64,000 bases of DNA from Microbacterium sp. RURRCA19A (GTDB lineage Bacteria > Actinomycetota > Actinomycetes > Actinomycetales > Microbacteriaceae), in the NCBI RefSeq assembly GCF_900156455.1, contig NZ_FTNQ01000002.1:124001-188000 (forward strand), read 5' to 3'. This document shows, piece after piece, positions 17,697-27,196 of this stretch. The notes below the pieces were generated by a model. The model was given only the letters and a program-made list of their open reading frames with translations. It searched no databases and was not told the origin of the DNA. A program made the translations under genes and the position numbers. Every line of letters begins with the position of its first letter. Position 1 is the stretch's first letter.

Positions 17697-18131
17697 ATGG
17701 GGATGCGACGGGGGTTCGTCCGCGCGGCCGGGATCACCGGGGGCGCCACGCTGACGCTGGCGCTCGCGTCGTGCTCGCTCGACACGATCATCTGGGGTCC
17801 GGACGGCGCCGCGGTCATCGACACGACCAACCGGGTGATCGCCGCGGCGAGCGCCGGTGACGCGACGGCCCTGGTCTGCGCGGGCGCCGCACCCGAGATG
17901 GGCGCCCCCGAGGACTGGACCGGCCTCGCCGCCGAGGAGCCGGAGCGGCTCGTCGGCGATCACTGGCCCGACCAGGCCGCTCTGGATGCCGCGTGGAGCA
18001 TCAACGTGTCACTCCCGGTCGACCGCGTCGCCGGGGGCACGAACGCCCCCGGCGACCTGTTCTTCCGCGACACCGACGACGGGTTGTGCCTGGTCGACGT
18101 GGCCTGGTCGACGGTGGAGTTCGAGGGCTGA
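17697..18131 (+). CDS. Small secreted lipoprotein, unknown function
   Basis: 144 residues from ATG at 17697, five bases after the permease stop, with GAGG upstream. The N-terminus is a lipoprotein signal with lipobox ALASC (Cys at about 26). The mature part is acidic, with two Cys that could form a disulfide (LVCAGAAPE and DGLCLVD), and I recognise no family. The tight spacing suggests it is co-transcribed with the metal/opine importer, where it might be an accessory binding factor. That role is inference. Confidence 0.7.
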   Translation: MGMRRGFVRAAGITGGATLTLALASCSLDTIIWGPDGAAVIDTTNRVIAAASAGDATALVCAGAAPEMGAPEDWTGLAAEEPERLVGDHWPDQAALDAAWSINVSLPVDRVAGGTNAPGDLFFRDTDDGLCLVDVAWSTVEFEG

Positions 18132-18154
18132 CGCCGAGGACCCTGCCCGCGCAG

Positions 18155-18222
18155 GCTCAGCGATCCGCGCGGGCTCAGCCGGAGACGGCGCGAACGCACT
18201 GAGCGGGGGCGGATCGCGGAGG
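18155..18222. repeat. Inverted repeat, family CTCAGCGATYCGCGC (copy 2)
   Basis: GCTCAGCGATCCGC near 18155 faces GCGGATCGCGGAG near 18209, with inner GGCTCAG/CTGAGC pairing. It lies downstream of the lipoprotein gene and may end that operon. The rest of the 314-bp gap (18132-18445) holds a GC-rich stretch, the operator-like site at 18357 and the leader of the next operon; no gene was seen. Confidence 0.65.
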
Positions 18223-18356
18223 TCGCGCGACGCCCGCGCACCGCGGGCGCGGCTCGCCCGGCGGGCGCGGGGTCGTCCCGCCGCAGGTTTGTCACGAGGG
18301 TCACGAGCGGGAAATACGGCGGAAACGACCGGTTCCTAGCATCGGAAACAGCCCGG

Positions 18357-18375
18357 ATGTTGGTCACACCAACAC
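18357..18375. promoter_or_regulatory. Operator-like inverted repeat upstream of the amidohydrolase-ABC operon
   Basis: ATGTT-N9-AACAC, with an extended GTTGGT-CAC-ACCAAC palindrome, lies about 70 bp before the GTG start at 18446. The spacing matches the ATGTT-N9-AACAT core seen upstream of purine genes at 28572, 45545, 60908 and 61354. The match to a GlnR box itself is poor here, and a GntR-type operator is an equally good reading. Confidence 0.5.
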
Positions 18376-18445
18376 TGGAGAGCCGCTCCCGACGGCGCCC
18401 GCCTCGACGAAGTGGCATCCTCACCCTCATTCTCCGGAGGTCCTC

Positions 18446-19744
18446 GTGTCCGCCGCTCCACCCGTCTCGATCACCGCGATCCACAATGCGCGGCTGGCGT
18501 CCGGCGCGCTCGTGGACATCGCGATCGACGGCGAGACGGTCGTCGCGGTGGTCCCGGCGGGGACGCCGTTGCCCGAGACCGGCGGCGAGACCCTCGACCT
18601 CGCCGGCTACGTCGTCACGGCGGCCGGCGCCGAGCCCCACGGGCACCTCGACAAGTCGCAGTCCTGGGATGCCATCCAGCCCCCGTTCGGCGACCTCGTC
18701 CGCGCCATCGAGAGCTGGCAGGCCTTCGCCCAGACGCTCGACGAGGACGAGACGCTCGACCGGGCCCGCTCCACGGCGCTACGGATGCTGGCATCCGGGA
18801 TCACCGCCGTCCGGACCCACGTCGACCTGCTGCACGGCGCCGACGCGCTGATCGGCGTCCGCGCCCTCGTCCGGCTGCGAGAGGAACTGCGCGGCCTCAT
18901 GGACATCGAGCTCGTCGCGCTCGGCGGACCGACCGTCCCCGACGCGGTGTTCGACGCGGCCCTCGACGCGGGCGTCGACCTCGTCGGCGGAGCACCGCAC
19001 CTCGCGGACGACCCGATCGCCGACCTCGACCGCCTCATCGCCATCGCCCGGCGCCGCGACGTCGGCCTCGACCTGCACACCGACGAGAGCCTCGCCGGTG
19101 CCGACACCCTCACCGCCTACGCCGCCGCCGTCACCGGCTGGCACCGCCCCCGCACCGCCGGGCACTGCGTACGCCTGAGCATGATGCCGACCGAAGACCT
19201 CGCTGCCCTCGCCGACGACGTGCGCGCCGCCGACATCGGCATCATCGCCCTCCCCATCACCAACCTGTACCTGCAGGGGTGGGATGCCGACCACGCGGTG
19301 CCCCGCGGGATCGCGCCGATCGGCCGCCTCAAGACCGCCGGCGTCCGCGTCGCCGCCGGCGCCGACAACGTGCGGGACCCCTTCAACCCCGTGGGCCGCT
19401 GCGACCACCTCGAGACCGCCTCCCTCCTCGTCGCCGCGGGGCACCTGGCCCCCGAGGACGCCGTTGACGCCGTCACGACGGGCGCCCGCGACGTCATGGG
19501 GTTGCCGTTCGCCGGTCCCGTCGCCGGGGCCCGCGCCGACCTCGTCGCCGTCCGCGCCGCCTCGCTCGGCGAGACCGTCGCGTTCGCCTCCGCAGACCGC
19601 GTGGTCCTCCACCGCGGCCGCGTCGTCGCCCGCACCACGGTCACGACGCGCATCGCCGCACCCTCCGCCCCCGCCCCGACAACCGCACCGCCCGCCGACG
19701 CACCCGCACCGGCGCTTCCGACCCTCGTCCCGACCGGAAAGTGA
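18446..19744 (+). CDS. Cytosine-deaminase-like amidohydrolase
   Basis: 432 residues from GTG at 18446 with CCGGAGG five bases upstream. Metal and catalytic motifs fit the CodA group: EPHGHLDK (His65, His67), LDLHTDES (His211, Glu214), AGHC (His240) and GADNVRDPFNP (Asp307). The residue after the catalytic Asp is Asn308, where E. coli cytosine deaminase has Asp314, a position known to set substrate choice. It therefore probably deaminates a cytosine-like or other cyclic amidine compound, not cytosine itself. The last 30 residues are a Pro/Ala tail. It is the first gene of an operon with an importer, an oxidase and a creatininase-family enzyme. Confidence 0.83.
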   Translation: MSAAPPVSITAIHNARLASGALVDIAIDGETVVAVVPAGTPLPETGGETLDLAGYVVTAAGAEPHGHLDKSQSWDAIQPPFGDLVRAIESWQAFAQTLDEDETLDRARSTALRMLASGITAVRTHVDLLHGADALIGVRALVRLREELRGLMDIELVALGGPTVPDAVFDAALDAGVDLVGGAPHLADDPIADLDRLIAIARRRDVGLDLHTDESLAGADTLTAYAAAVTGWHRPRTAGHCVRLSMMPTEDLAALADDVRAADIGIIALPITNLYLQGWDADHAVPRGIAPIGRLKTAGVRVAAGADNVRDPFNPVGRCDHLETASLLVAAGHLAPEDAVDAVTTGARDVMGLPFAGPVAGARADLVAVRAASLGETVAFASADRVVLHRGRVVARTTVTTRIAAPSAPAPTTAPPADAPAPALPTLVPTGK

Positions 19745-19751
19745 GCGCTCC

Positions 19752-20527
<776 letters not shown>

Positions 20528-20531
<4 letters not shown>

Positions 20532-21424
20532 GCACCACGTCTGCAGAGCCGGTCGTCTCCGAGACGTCCGAGCCCACGGCATCCACCCCCGTTCCCCCCT
20601 CCTCCGACACGGCGCCCCGGGCTCCGCGCGGACGTGGGCCGATCGGTCGCTGGGTGCTCCTCGCCCTCCCGCCGCTCGGCGTCCTCGCCGTGCTCGTCGG
20701 CATCTGGTACGTCATCTCGGGCGTCCTCACCGCGACCGGCAAGGGCTTCCTGCTGCCCATGCCGCACGAGATGTTCACGAAGGGCTTCTTCGACCCGCAG
20801 GTCAGCGCCGACATCTGGACCGCTCTGTTCCGCACCACGGGCGTCGCCCTCACCGGCCTCGCGATCGCGATGGTGATCGGCATCGGCTGGGCCATCGCGA
20901 TGTCGATGGCGCGCTGGGTCGAGCGCAGCACGTACGCCTACGCGGTGATCCTGCAGTGCATCCCGATCCTCGCCCTCGTGCCGCTCGTGGGCTTCTGGTT
21001 CGGATACGAGTTCCTCGCCCGCGTCATCGTCTGCGTCCTGATCGCGCTCTTCCCCATGGTCTCGAACACCCTGTTCGGGCTCCAGTCGGTCGACAAGTCG
21101 CAGCGCGAACTGTTCCGGCTGCAGAAGGCCAACAAGTGGACGGTGCTCACGAAGCTCACCCTCCCCGCCGCGCTCCCCTCGATCTTCGTCGGCATGCGCA
21201 CCTCGGCCGGGCTCTCGGTCATCGGTGCGATCGTCGGCGACTACTTCTTCCGCCGCGGCGAGCCGGGCATCGGCTCCCTCATCTCCAACTACCAGTCGCG
21301 GCTGCAGAGCGCCGAGCTGTTCGCCGCGATCCTCGCGGCCTGCCTCCTCGGCGTCGCGATCTTCGCCCTCTTCGGCTGGCTGTCGAAGGTCGCCGTCGGC
21401 CGCTGGTACGAATCGGCACGCTGA
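20528..21424 (+). CDS. NitT/TauT-type ABC transporter permease
   Basis: 298 residues; the start overlaps the ATPase stop (ATGA). A roughly 35-residue Ser/Thr/Pro-rich cytoplasmic N-terminus precedes about six membrane helices with the inner-membrane permease EAA-like loop (LPAALPSIFVGMRTSAGLSVIGAI). It resembles SsuC/ThiX/RibX permeases. It forms the channel for the NMT1-like lipoprotein encoded downstream. A large hairpin lies between the two genes. Confidence 0.9.
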
Positions 21425-21465
21425 CCCCGCCCGTCCCGACCCGACTCTCCACCGCACACAGACAC

Positions 21466-21515
21466 CGGATGCCACGGCACCGCGCCCTCGGGCGTGCCCG
21501 CGGCCGTGGCATCCG
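21466..21515. repeat. Stem-loop between permease and binding-protein genes
   Basis: CGGATGCCACGGC (21466-21478) pairs with GCCGTGGCATCCG (21503-21515). Both arms contain the over-represented GGATGCC heptamer in opposite orientation. It could tune expression of the downstream lipoprotein. The remaining part of the 151-bp gap is pyrimidine-rich leader. Confidence 0.7.
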
Positions 21516-21575
21516 ACCCCTCCTGCACCACCTTCCGTACCCGAGAGTTCCACCCGTCACAGAAAGCGAAACAGC

Positions 21576-22754
21576 ATGAAGCGCAGCACCCTCCTTCGCG
21601 GCACCGCCGTCACCGGCGCGTTCGCGATCGCCCTCACGCTCACCTCGTGCGCCGGCAGCGCCGCGGAGTCGGCTCCCAGCAGCTCCGACCTCGCCATCGG
21701 CTCGGTCGACCTGTCGGCCGACTGCCCCGCGACGATCGTCGTCCAGACCGACTGGAACCCCGAGGCGGAGCACGGTCACCTCTACGAGATGATCAAGGAC
21801 GACTACACGATCGACGCCAACACCAAGGCCGTCACCGGTCCCCTGAAGGTGGACGGCGAGTACACCGGCGTCAACCTCGAGATCCGCGCCGGCGGTCCCG
21901 CGATCGGCTTCCAGACGGTGTCGGCCCAGATGTACCAGGACGACAAGATCACCCTCGGCTACGTGAGCACCGACGAGGCCATCCAGCTCTCCGGCACGAC
22001 GCCCACCAAGGCCGTCATGGCGCCGCTGGACATCAGCCCCACCATGGTCATGTGGGACCCCACCACCTACCCCGACGTCAAGACCATCCAGGACGTCAAG
22101 CCCGCCCTCGAGGCGAACAAGGGCGTGTGGCGCTACTTCGATGGTTCGGCCTACATCGAGTACCTCAAGAGCGCGGGCCTCGCCAGCGCCGACATCCTGG
22201 ACGGTTCGTACGACGGCACCCCGTCGAACTTCGTCGCCGCCGGCGGCAAGGACATGCAGCAGGGCTTCGCGTCGGCTGAGCCGTACGTGTACCAGAACGA
22301 GGTCTCGGCCTGGGGCAAGCCGGTGAAGTTCGCCCTCATCCACGACTCGGGATGGCAGACCTACCAGTCGTCCATGTCGGTCAAGGCCGCGGACTTCGAC
22401 AAGCTGAGCCCCTGCCTCACCAAGCTCGTCCCCGTGCTGCAGAAGGCGGGCGTGGCGTACTACAAGGACCCGAAGGCCGCCAACGACCTCATCCTGAAGC
22501 TCGTCGAGGAGTACAACACCGGCTGGACGTACACGCAGGGTGTGGCCGACTACTCGGTCAAGACGCAGGTCGACCTCGGCCTCGTCGGCGACGGCCCCGA
22601 CTCCACCTACGGCAACTTCGACGACGCCCGCTTCGCGGACTTCTTCGAGAAGGCCAGCAAGGTCTACACCGACCTCGGCACCCCGCCGGCGGCCGGCTAC
22701 ACCGCCAAGGACCTGTACACGAACGAGTTCATCGACACCTCGATCTCGTTCTGA
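21576..22754 (+). CDS. NMT1/ThiY-like substrate-binding lipoprotein
   Basis: 392 residues. The signal peptide ends in lipobox LTSC (Cys at about 25). The mature part is a type II binding fold: IVVQTDWNPEAEHGHLYEM resembles the DWTPNTNHTG start of the NMT1/THI5 family that binds pyrimidines and related heterocycles. It is about 60 residues longer than ThiY. Its position behind a cytosine-deaminase-like gene and cognate ABC genes suggests uptake of a pyrimidine-like or cyclic ureide compound. The ATG start has only a weak AGAAAG upstream. Confidence 0.83.
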   Translation: MKRSTLLRGTAVTGAFAIALTLTSCAGSAAESAPSSSDLAIGSVDLSADCPATIVVQTDWNPEAEHGHLYEMIKDDYTIDANTKAVTGPLKVDGEYTGVNLEIRAGGPAIGFQTVSAQMYQDDKITLGYVSTDEAIQLSGTTPTKAVMAPLDISPTMVMWDPTTYPDVKTIQDVKPALEANKGVWRYFDGSAYIEYLKSAGLASADILDGSYDGTPSNFVAAGGKDMQQGFASAEPYVYQNEVSAWGKPVKFALIHDSGWQTYQSSMSVKAADFDKLSPCLTKLVPVLQKAGVAYYKDPKAANDLILKLVEEYNTGWTYTQGVADYSVKTQVDLGLVGDGPDSTYGNFDDARFADFFEKASKVYTDLGTPPAAGYTAKDLYTNEFIDTSISF

Positions 22755-22760
22755 CCGGCT

Positions 22761-22791
22761 CGGCCCGGCCCGCCTCGCGCGGGCCGGGCCG
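22761..22791 (+). terminator. GC hairpin after the binding-protein gene
   Basis: CGGCCCGGCCCGC (22761-22773) and GCGGGCCGGGCCG (22779-22791) form a 13-bp perfect stem seven bases past the stop. It probably limits read-through into the enzyme genes downstream or stabilises the upstream mRNA. Confidence 0.6.
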
Positions 22792-22882
22792 CGTCCCGCA
22801 CGCTCCGCCCCACCCCGGCCGCCCTCCCCGCCGCGGCCCCGACATCTGGCATCCACCCCACCCGCGTCACCCGGAGACACCC

Positions 22883-24211
22883 ATGAGCGACACCGCCACC
22901 CGCGTCCTCTCCCTCGAGGACGACCTGCTCGACCTGCTCGGCCCCGCCGCCGTCAGCACCGAACCGCGCGTGCGCGAGCGCGCCAGCGTCGACGGGTCGC
23001 CGATGTCGCCGATCATCGCCGCCAAGCTCCCCCTGGGCCTCGCCGACCTCGTCGTCTTCCCGACGGATGCCGAGCAGATCGCGATCGCGGTCGCCGCGGC
23101 CGCGCGGCACGGCGTCCCCGTGACCGTCCGCGGCAAAGGCACCGGCAACTACGGCCAGGCCATCCCGATGCAGGGCGGCCTCGTCATCGACACCACCCGC
23201 GCCAAGGCGATCGTCGAGGTCGGCGACGGGTTCATCACCGCCGAGGCCGGAACCCCCATGGTGCTGCTCGAGCAGGCCGCGTGGGCCGCCGGCCAGGCGC
23301 TCTGGATGTACCCGTCGACCGCGCAGTCCACCCTCGGCGGCTTCCTCTCCGGCGGCTCCGGCGGCACCGGCTCCATCGAGCACGGCTCGAACGACCGCGG
23401 CTTCGTCGCCGCGCTCGACGTCGTGCACGCCGACGGCAGCGCCGACATCATCCACGTCGAGGGCGACGAGGCCCAGAAGTACGTGCACAATTACGGAACC
23501 GTGGGCGTCATCGTGCGCGCCACCGTCCGGCTCGAGCCGCTGCGCGAGTGGCGGGGTCTTTGGGCCAGCTTCCCCGACTTCTCGGGCACCCTGGCGGTGC
23601 TGCAGACCATCGGCAACCTCGACCCCACCCCGCGCCTGGTCTCCGGCGACGGGCCCGAGATCTCGGCATCCCTCCCCGCCGACGAAGCCATTCCGGAAGG
23701 CCGGTCGAGCCTGCGCGCGATCATCGACGCGTCGCTCATCGACACCGTCACCGCGATCGTCGAGGGCGCGGGCGGCCGCGTGGAGGCGGTGCGCGAGGGG
23801 CCGCAGGCCAGCATCCGTCTGTCGATGCTCAGCTACAACCACCCGATCGAGTGGTACCAGAAGAGCCAGCCGCACGAGGTGTTCCACCTCGAGGTCGCGG
23901 GCAGCCCGCTGGCAGAGGACGTGGATGCCGTCGAGGCGGTCTTCGCCGGCGGAAAGCTCCACATCGAGTCGACCAAGCAGCACCCGATCGGCATGCTCGC
24001 CGCCCCCTACGTGAGCGAGGAGGACGTGTACCGCGGCATCGCCGAGCTCAACGCGATCGGCGTCGGCGTGCACAACCCGCACCAGTGGAACGTCGACTTC
24101 AACGTCGAGCAGACGGTCGAGACCGCGCGTTCGACCGACCCGCACGGGCTGCTGAACCCCGGCAAGCTCAACCCCGAGTACACCGGCGCACGCAAGGGAG
24201 CCATCCGATGA
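22883..24211 (+). CDS. FAD-linked (PCMH-type) oxidoreductase
   Basis: 442 residues from ATG at 22883 with CCGGAGA upstream. The N-terminal FAD-binding PCMH fold shows VVFPTDAEQIAIAVAAAARHGVPVTVRGKGTGNYGQ (described, residues about 55-95), PSTAQSTLGGFLSGGSGGTGS and NYGTVGVIVRATVRLEP. The C-terminal end NPHQWNVDF...DPHGLLNPGKLN resembles the GlcD/linked-oxidase family. It would oxidise a hydroxy acid, alcohol or reduced ring using FAD. The substrate is unknown; context suggests the product of the upstream amidohydrolase. Its stop overlaps the creatininase start. Confidence 0.85.
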   Translation: MSDTATRVLSLEDDLLDLLGPAAVSTEPRVRERASVDGSPMSPIIAAKLPLGLADLVVFPTDAEQIAIAVAAAARHGVPVTVRGKGTGNYGQAIPMQGGLVIDTTRAKAIVEVGDGFITAEAGTPMVLLEQAAWAAGQALWMYPSTAQSTLGGFLSGGSGGTGSIEHGSNDRGFVAALDVVHADGSADIIHVEGDEAQKYVHNYGTVGVIVRATVRLEPLREWRGLWASFPDFSGTLAVLQTIGNLDPTPRLVSGDGPEISASLPADEAIPEGRSSLRAIIDASLIDTVTAIVEGAGGRVEAVREGPQASIRLSMLSYNHPIEWYQKSQPHEVFHLEVAGSPLAEDVDAVEAVFAGGKLHIESTKQHPIGMLAAPYVSEEDVYRGIAELNAIGVGVHNPHQWNVDFNVEQTVETARSTDPHGLLNPGKLNPEYTGARKGAIR

Positions 24212-24987
24212 GCCGTCTTCTCGCCGAACTCAGCGGCCCCGCCGCCGCCGAGGCCCTCACCGACAAGTCGATCATCGTGCTGCCCACGGGCGCGATCGAG
24301 CACCACGGTCCGCACCTACCCCTGGCGACGGATGCCATCGTCGCCGAGGCCTCCGCCACGGCCGCCGTCGCGCGCGCCGCCGCGCAGGGCATCGACGTGT
24401 GGCAGCTGCCGACGCTGTCAATCACGAAGTCCGACGAGCACTCGTGGGCGCCGGGCACGCTGTGGCTCACGCCCGAGACGATGATGCAGACCATCGTCGA
24501 CATCGGCCGCTCGCTGCTGACCACCCGCGCCCGCACCCTGGTGTTCCTCAACGGCCACGGCGGCAACGTCGCGCTGCTGAACGTCGCGAACCGGGAGCTC
24601 CGCCGACGCTTCGGGCTGCGCACGTTCTTCATGCCCGCCGCGCGCGTGCCCTCGTTCGACGGCACCGACGGCGGCCCCGACGAGCACGGCACCGGCATCC
24701 ACGCGGGCCACGGCGAAACCAGCATGATCATGCACCTGCGCCCCGAGCTCGTGGACGCCACGAAATTCGAGGCCACGGTTCCGGCGCACATCGGCGACTT
24801 CCGGCACATCGGCTTCAACGGCAAGCCCGTGACCTTCGGCTGGCTGTCGAACGACTTCGGCCCCACCGGCGTGCTCGGCGACCCGACGGGCGCGAACGCC
24901 GCACACGGCGCGCAGCTGTTCGAGGACAGCGTGTCCTTCGTCGTCGAGGCGCTCGAGGAGATCAGCCGATTCGACTACACCGCGTGA
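24208..24987 (+). CDS. Creatininase-family amide hydrolase
   Basis: 259 residues, ATGA overlap with the oxidase. The family metal ligands are visible: GAIEHHGPHLPLATD (Glu31, His33, Asp42), FLNGHGGN (about 113-119) and HAGHGETS (about 170-177). Members cleave cyclic amides (creatinine) or formamides, using two metal ions in the cytoplasm. In this operon it most likely opens a lactam ring or removes an amide after deamination and oxidation. True creatinine use is not supported by any creatinase or sarcosine gene in the operon. Confidence 0.85.
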   Translation: MSRLLAELSGPAAAEALTDKSIIVLPTGAIEHHGPHLPLATDAIVAEASATAAVARAAAQGIDVWQLPTLSITKSDEHSWAPGTLWLTPETMMQTIVDIGRSLLTTRARTLVFLNGHGGNVALLNVANRELRRRFGLRTFFMPAARVPSFDGTDGGPDEHGTGIHAGHGETSMIMHLRPELVDATKFEATVPAHIGDFRHIGFNGKPVTFGWLSNDFGPTGVLGDPTGANAAHGAQLFEDSVSFVVEALEEISRFDYTA

Positions 24988-25015
24988 CGGCGTCGCGAGC
25001 TGCGGGCGGCGTCCG

Positions 25016-26224
25016 ATGAGCGTCGCTTCGGAAGCCACCGGGGTCCGGGCGTACGGACAGGTGCTGCGCCTGCCCGGTGCGCGGACGTTCGTCGCGGCCG
25101 GCATCCTCGCCCGATTCCCCCGCGCGACCCTCTCGCTCGGCGTGATCCTGCTCGTCTCGGCCGCGACGGGCAGCTTCGGGTCGGCCGGGATCGTCGTCGC
25201 CCCGCTCGTGGGCGGCATGGCCGTCGCGGCTCCCCTCTGGTCGTCGCGCATGGACCGGCACGGCCAGGCGCGGGTCATCCTGATCTCGCTCGGATGCCTC
25301 GTGCTCGCGGCATCCGCCCTGCTCGCCCTCGTGCTGACGGCGGCGCCCTTCTGGACGTGGCTCGTCGCCGCGTTCGCGACCGGTGCGGCCACGCCCGACC
25401 TCACCTCGGCCGTGCGTGCGCGGTGGACGGTGCTCGCCCCTCCGTCGCAGCGGACGGCGGCGCTCGCGCTCGAGACGATCGGCGATCAGATGGTGTTCAT
25501 CTCGGGGCCGCCGGTCATCACCGCGGTCGCCGCCGCCGTGAACCCGGCGGTCGCGATGCTCGGTTCGCTGACCCTCGGCGTCATCGGCGGGGTGTGGCTG
25601 GCATCGCAACGCGGCACCCAACCCGCGGCGACCGGGGCGACCGGCCGCGCCCGGTTCGCGTGGCCGCCCGCCGGAGTCGTGCCGGTCGCGCTCGCGTGCG
25701 TCGCGCTGGGCGGCGTGTTCGGCGCGTTCGACGTGACCCTCGTGGGGTGGGCAGAGCTGGGGGGACGTCCGTGGCTCGCCGGCCCCGCGTTCAGCGCGCT
25801 GGCCCTCGCGATCGCGGTCGGCTCGGTCATCACCGGAGCCCGGGCGTGGAAGCTCTCGCCGATCGCCCGGTTCATCGGGTTCGCCGCGGCGGCCGCGATC
25901 GCCGCCCTCGCTCTGCCCCTCACACAGGCCGTGACGCCCGTGCTGTTCCTCGCGATCCTGGTCCTCGGGCTGCTGCTGTCGCCCGTGATGATCTCCGGGA
26001 TCCTCGTGGCCTCGGCCCGCGCCCCCGAGGGTCGCGTGACCGAGACCCTGGCCTACCCGACCGCGGCGATGTCGCTGGGCGTTCCGATCGGCGGCGTGAT
26101 CGCGGGCTCGGCCCTGGATGCCACCGGCCCCGCGACCGCGCTCGTGAGCATCGCCGTGGCCCTGGCGTGTGCGGCGGTGATCGCCGTGGTGGGCGAGGGC
26201 CTGCTGCGGGTCGCGCGGCGCTGA
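25016..26224 (+). CDS. MFS transporter
   Basis: 402 residues with about twelve hydrophobic segments and a SRMDRHGQARV loop. It begins 28 bp after the creatininase-family gene and is probably the last gene of that operon. It may export an end product or provide low-affinity import of the same compound. It is unlike the 11735-12991 MFS protein at the N-terminus. It ends convergently with the alpha/beta hydrolase gene. Confidence 0.83.
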   Translation: MSVASEATGVRAYGQVLRLPGARTFVAAGILARFPRATLSLGVILLVSAATGSFGSAGIVVAPLVGGMAVAAPLWSSRMDRHGQARVILISLGCLVLAASALLALVLTAAPFWTWLVAAFATGAATPDLTSAVRARWTVLAPPSQRTAALALETIGDQMVFISGPPVITAVAAAVNPAVAMLGSLTLGVIGGVWLASQRGTQPAATGATGRARFAWPPAGVVPVALACVALGGVFGAFDVTLVGWAELGGRPWLAGPAFSALALAIAVGSVITGARAWKLSPIARFIGFAAAAAIAALALPLTQAVTPVLFLAILVLGLLLSPVMISGILVASARAPEGRVTETLAYPTAAMSLGVPIGGVIAGSALDATGPATALVSIAVALACAAVIAVVGEGLLRVARR

Positions 26225-26265
26225 GGTCACCCAGCGGCGCCATCGTCGAGCGCATCGCACCCGGG

Positions 26266-27054
26266 CTACAGCACGGTCGCGAGGTGCCGCAGCACCGAGA
26301 CGTGTCCGTCGGCGGGGTGAAGCTCGAGCGTTCCGGTCGGGAGCGCCTCGGCGAGCAACTCCGCGTGTCGCGGCGGGATCACGCGGTCCCGTCGGCCCTG
26401 GACGAGCAGGACGGATGCCGTGACCTCCGCGAGCGCGAACCCCCAGGGCCGGACGAACGCGAGGTCGTCGTCGACGAGCCCGTCGTCGCCGTACTCGGCC
26501 GACGCCCCGACGTCGGCGCCGAGCGACGCCCACTCCCCCTGCAGCGCGGTGTAGTCGGCATCCACGAACGAGTCCGGGTCGAACTCGTCCATCTCGGCGA
26601 ACCGGCGCCGCGCCTCTTCGCCCTCCGTCGCGGCGCGGAGCGCCTGCGGCGCCTGCATCCCGGCGAACCACTCGTCGCTGCCGTCGAACGGCGCAGGTGA
26701 CGCGAACGTGACGACGCGGTGGACCAGATCCGGCATCACGACCGCGCACGCGAGCGCGTGCGGTCCGCCACCCGAGGCCCCCACCGAGACCACGGATGCC
26801 ACGCCCAACGCCTCAAGCACGGGGCGCAGCCCCGCGGCCACATCGGCGACCGTGCGACCCGGCGCACGCGGCGAGAGCGCGTATGCGGGCCGCGCGACCG
26901 ACACGACGACGAGCCCGCGAGCGTCGGCCGCGGCTCGGACGGGCGGAAGGATCGCCCCCGTCTGCGGCGATCCGTGGTGCCACAGCAGCACGTCGCGCCC
27001 CGCGATGTCGTCGTGCGAGACGTGGACGTCGAGACCCGCGATCACCGTGCGCAT
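26266..27054 (-). CDS. Alpha/beta-fold hydrolase
   Basis: 262 residues from ATG at 27054; the longer frame to 27129 runs into a dispersed palindrome and is not used. Nucleophile elbow GASGGGPH (Ser about 97), acid in VQGRRDRVIPP, and His in PADGHVSVL form a complete triad. The oxyanion region is WHHGSPQT. It could be an esterase, C-C hydrolase or lactonase. The context (behind an amidohydrolase gene on the same strand, separated by a palindrome) does not fix the substrate. Confidence 0.85.
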   Translation of the reverse strand: MRTVIAGLDVHVSHDDIAGRDVLLWHHGSPQTGAILPPVRAAADARGLVVVSVARPAYALSPRAPGRTVADVAAGLRPVLEALGVASVVSVGASGGGPHALACAVVMPDLVHRVVTFASPAPFDGSDEWFAGMQAPQALRAATEGEEARRRFAEMDEFDPDSFVDADYTALQGEWASLGADVGASAEYGDDGLVDDDLAFVRPWGFALAEVTASVLLVQGRRDRVIPPRHAELLAEALPTGTLELHPADGHVSVLRHLATVL

Positions 27055-27096
27055 GCGCCCAGGCTCGCACGTTCCTCCCTCAGCGAGCGGGAACGC

Positions 27097-27163
27097 CGAG
27101 ACTGCATTCGCCTGACATCTCCACTGCAATCTGCAATGGGGTCATCAGGAAGATGCAGTCTCG
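27097..27163. repeat. Long palindrome, family CGAGACTGCAT (copy 2, decayed)
   Basis: Outer arms CGAGACTGCAT (27097-27107) and ATGCAGTCTCG (27153-27163) are intact. The inner left arm TGACATCTCCA is kept but the right one has changed. Overall length (67 bp) equals copy 1 at 552-618. Confidence 0.8.
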
Positions 27164-27196
27164 AGGCGCGTGGCGCTCGGAACCCGCGCGGGCGAC

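Noticed and set aside
24208..24987. Creatinine degradation pathway
   Set aside because: Only the creatininase-type fold is present in the operon; creatinase is missing, and the sarcosine-oxidase-like gene is 12 kb away in another context.
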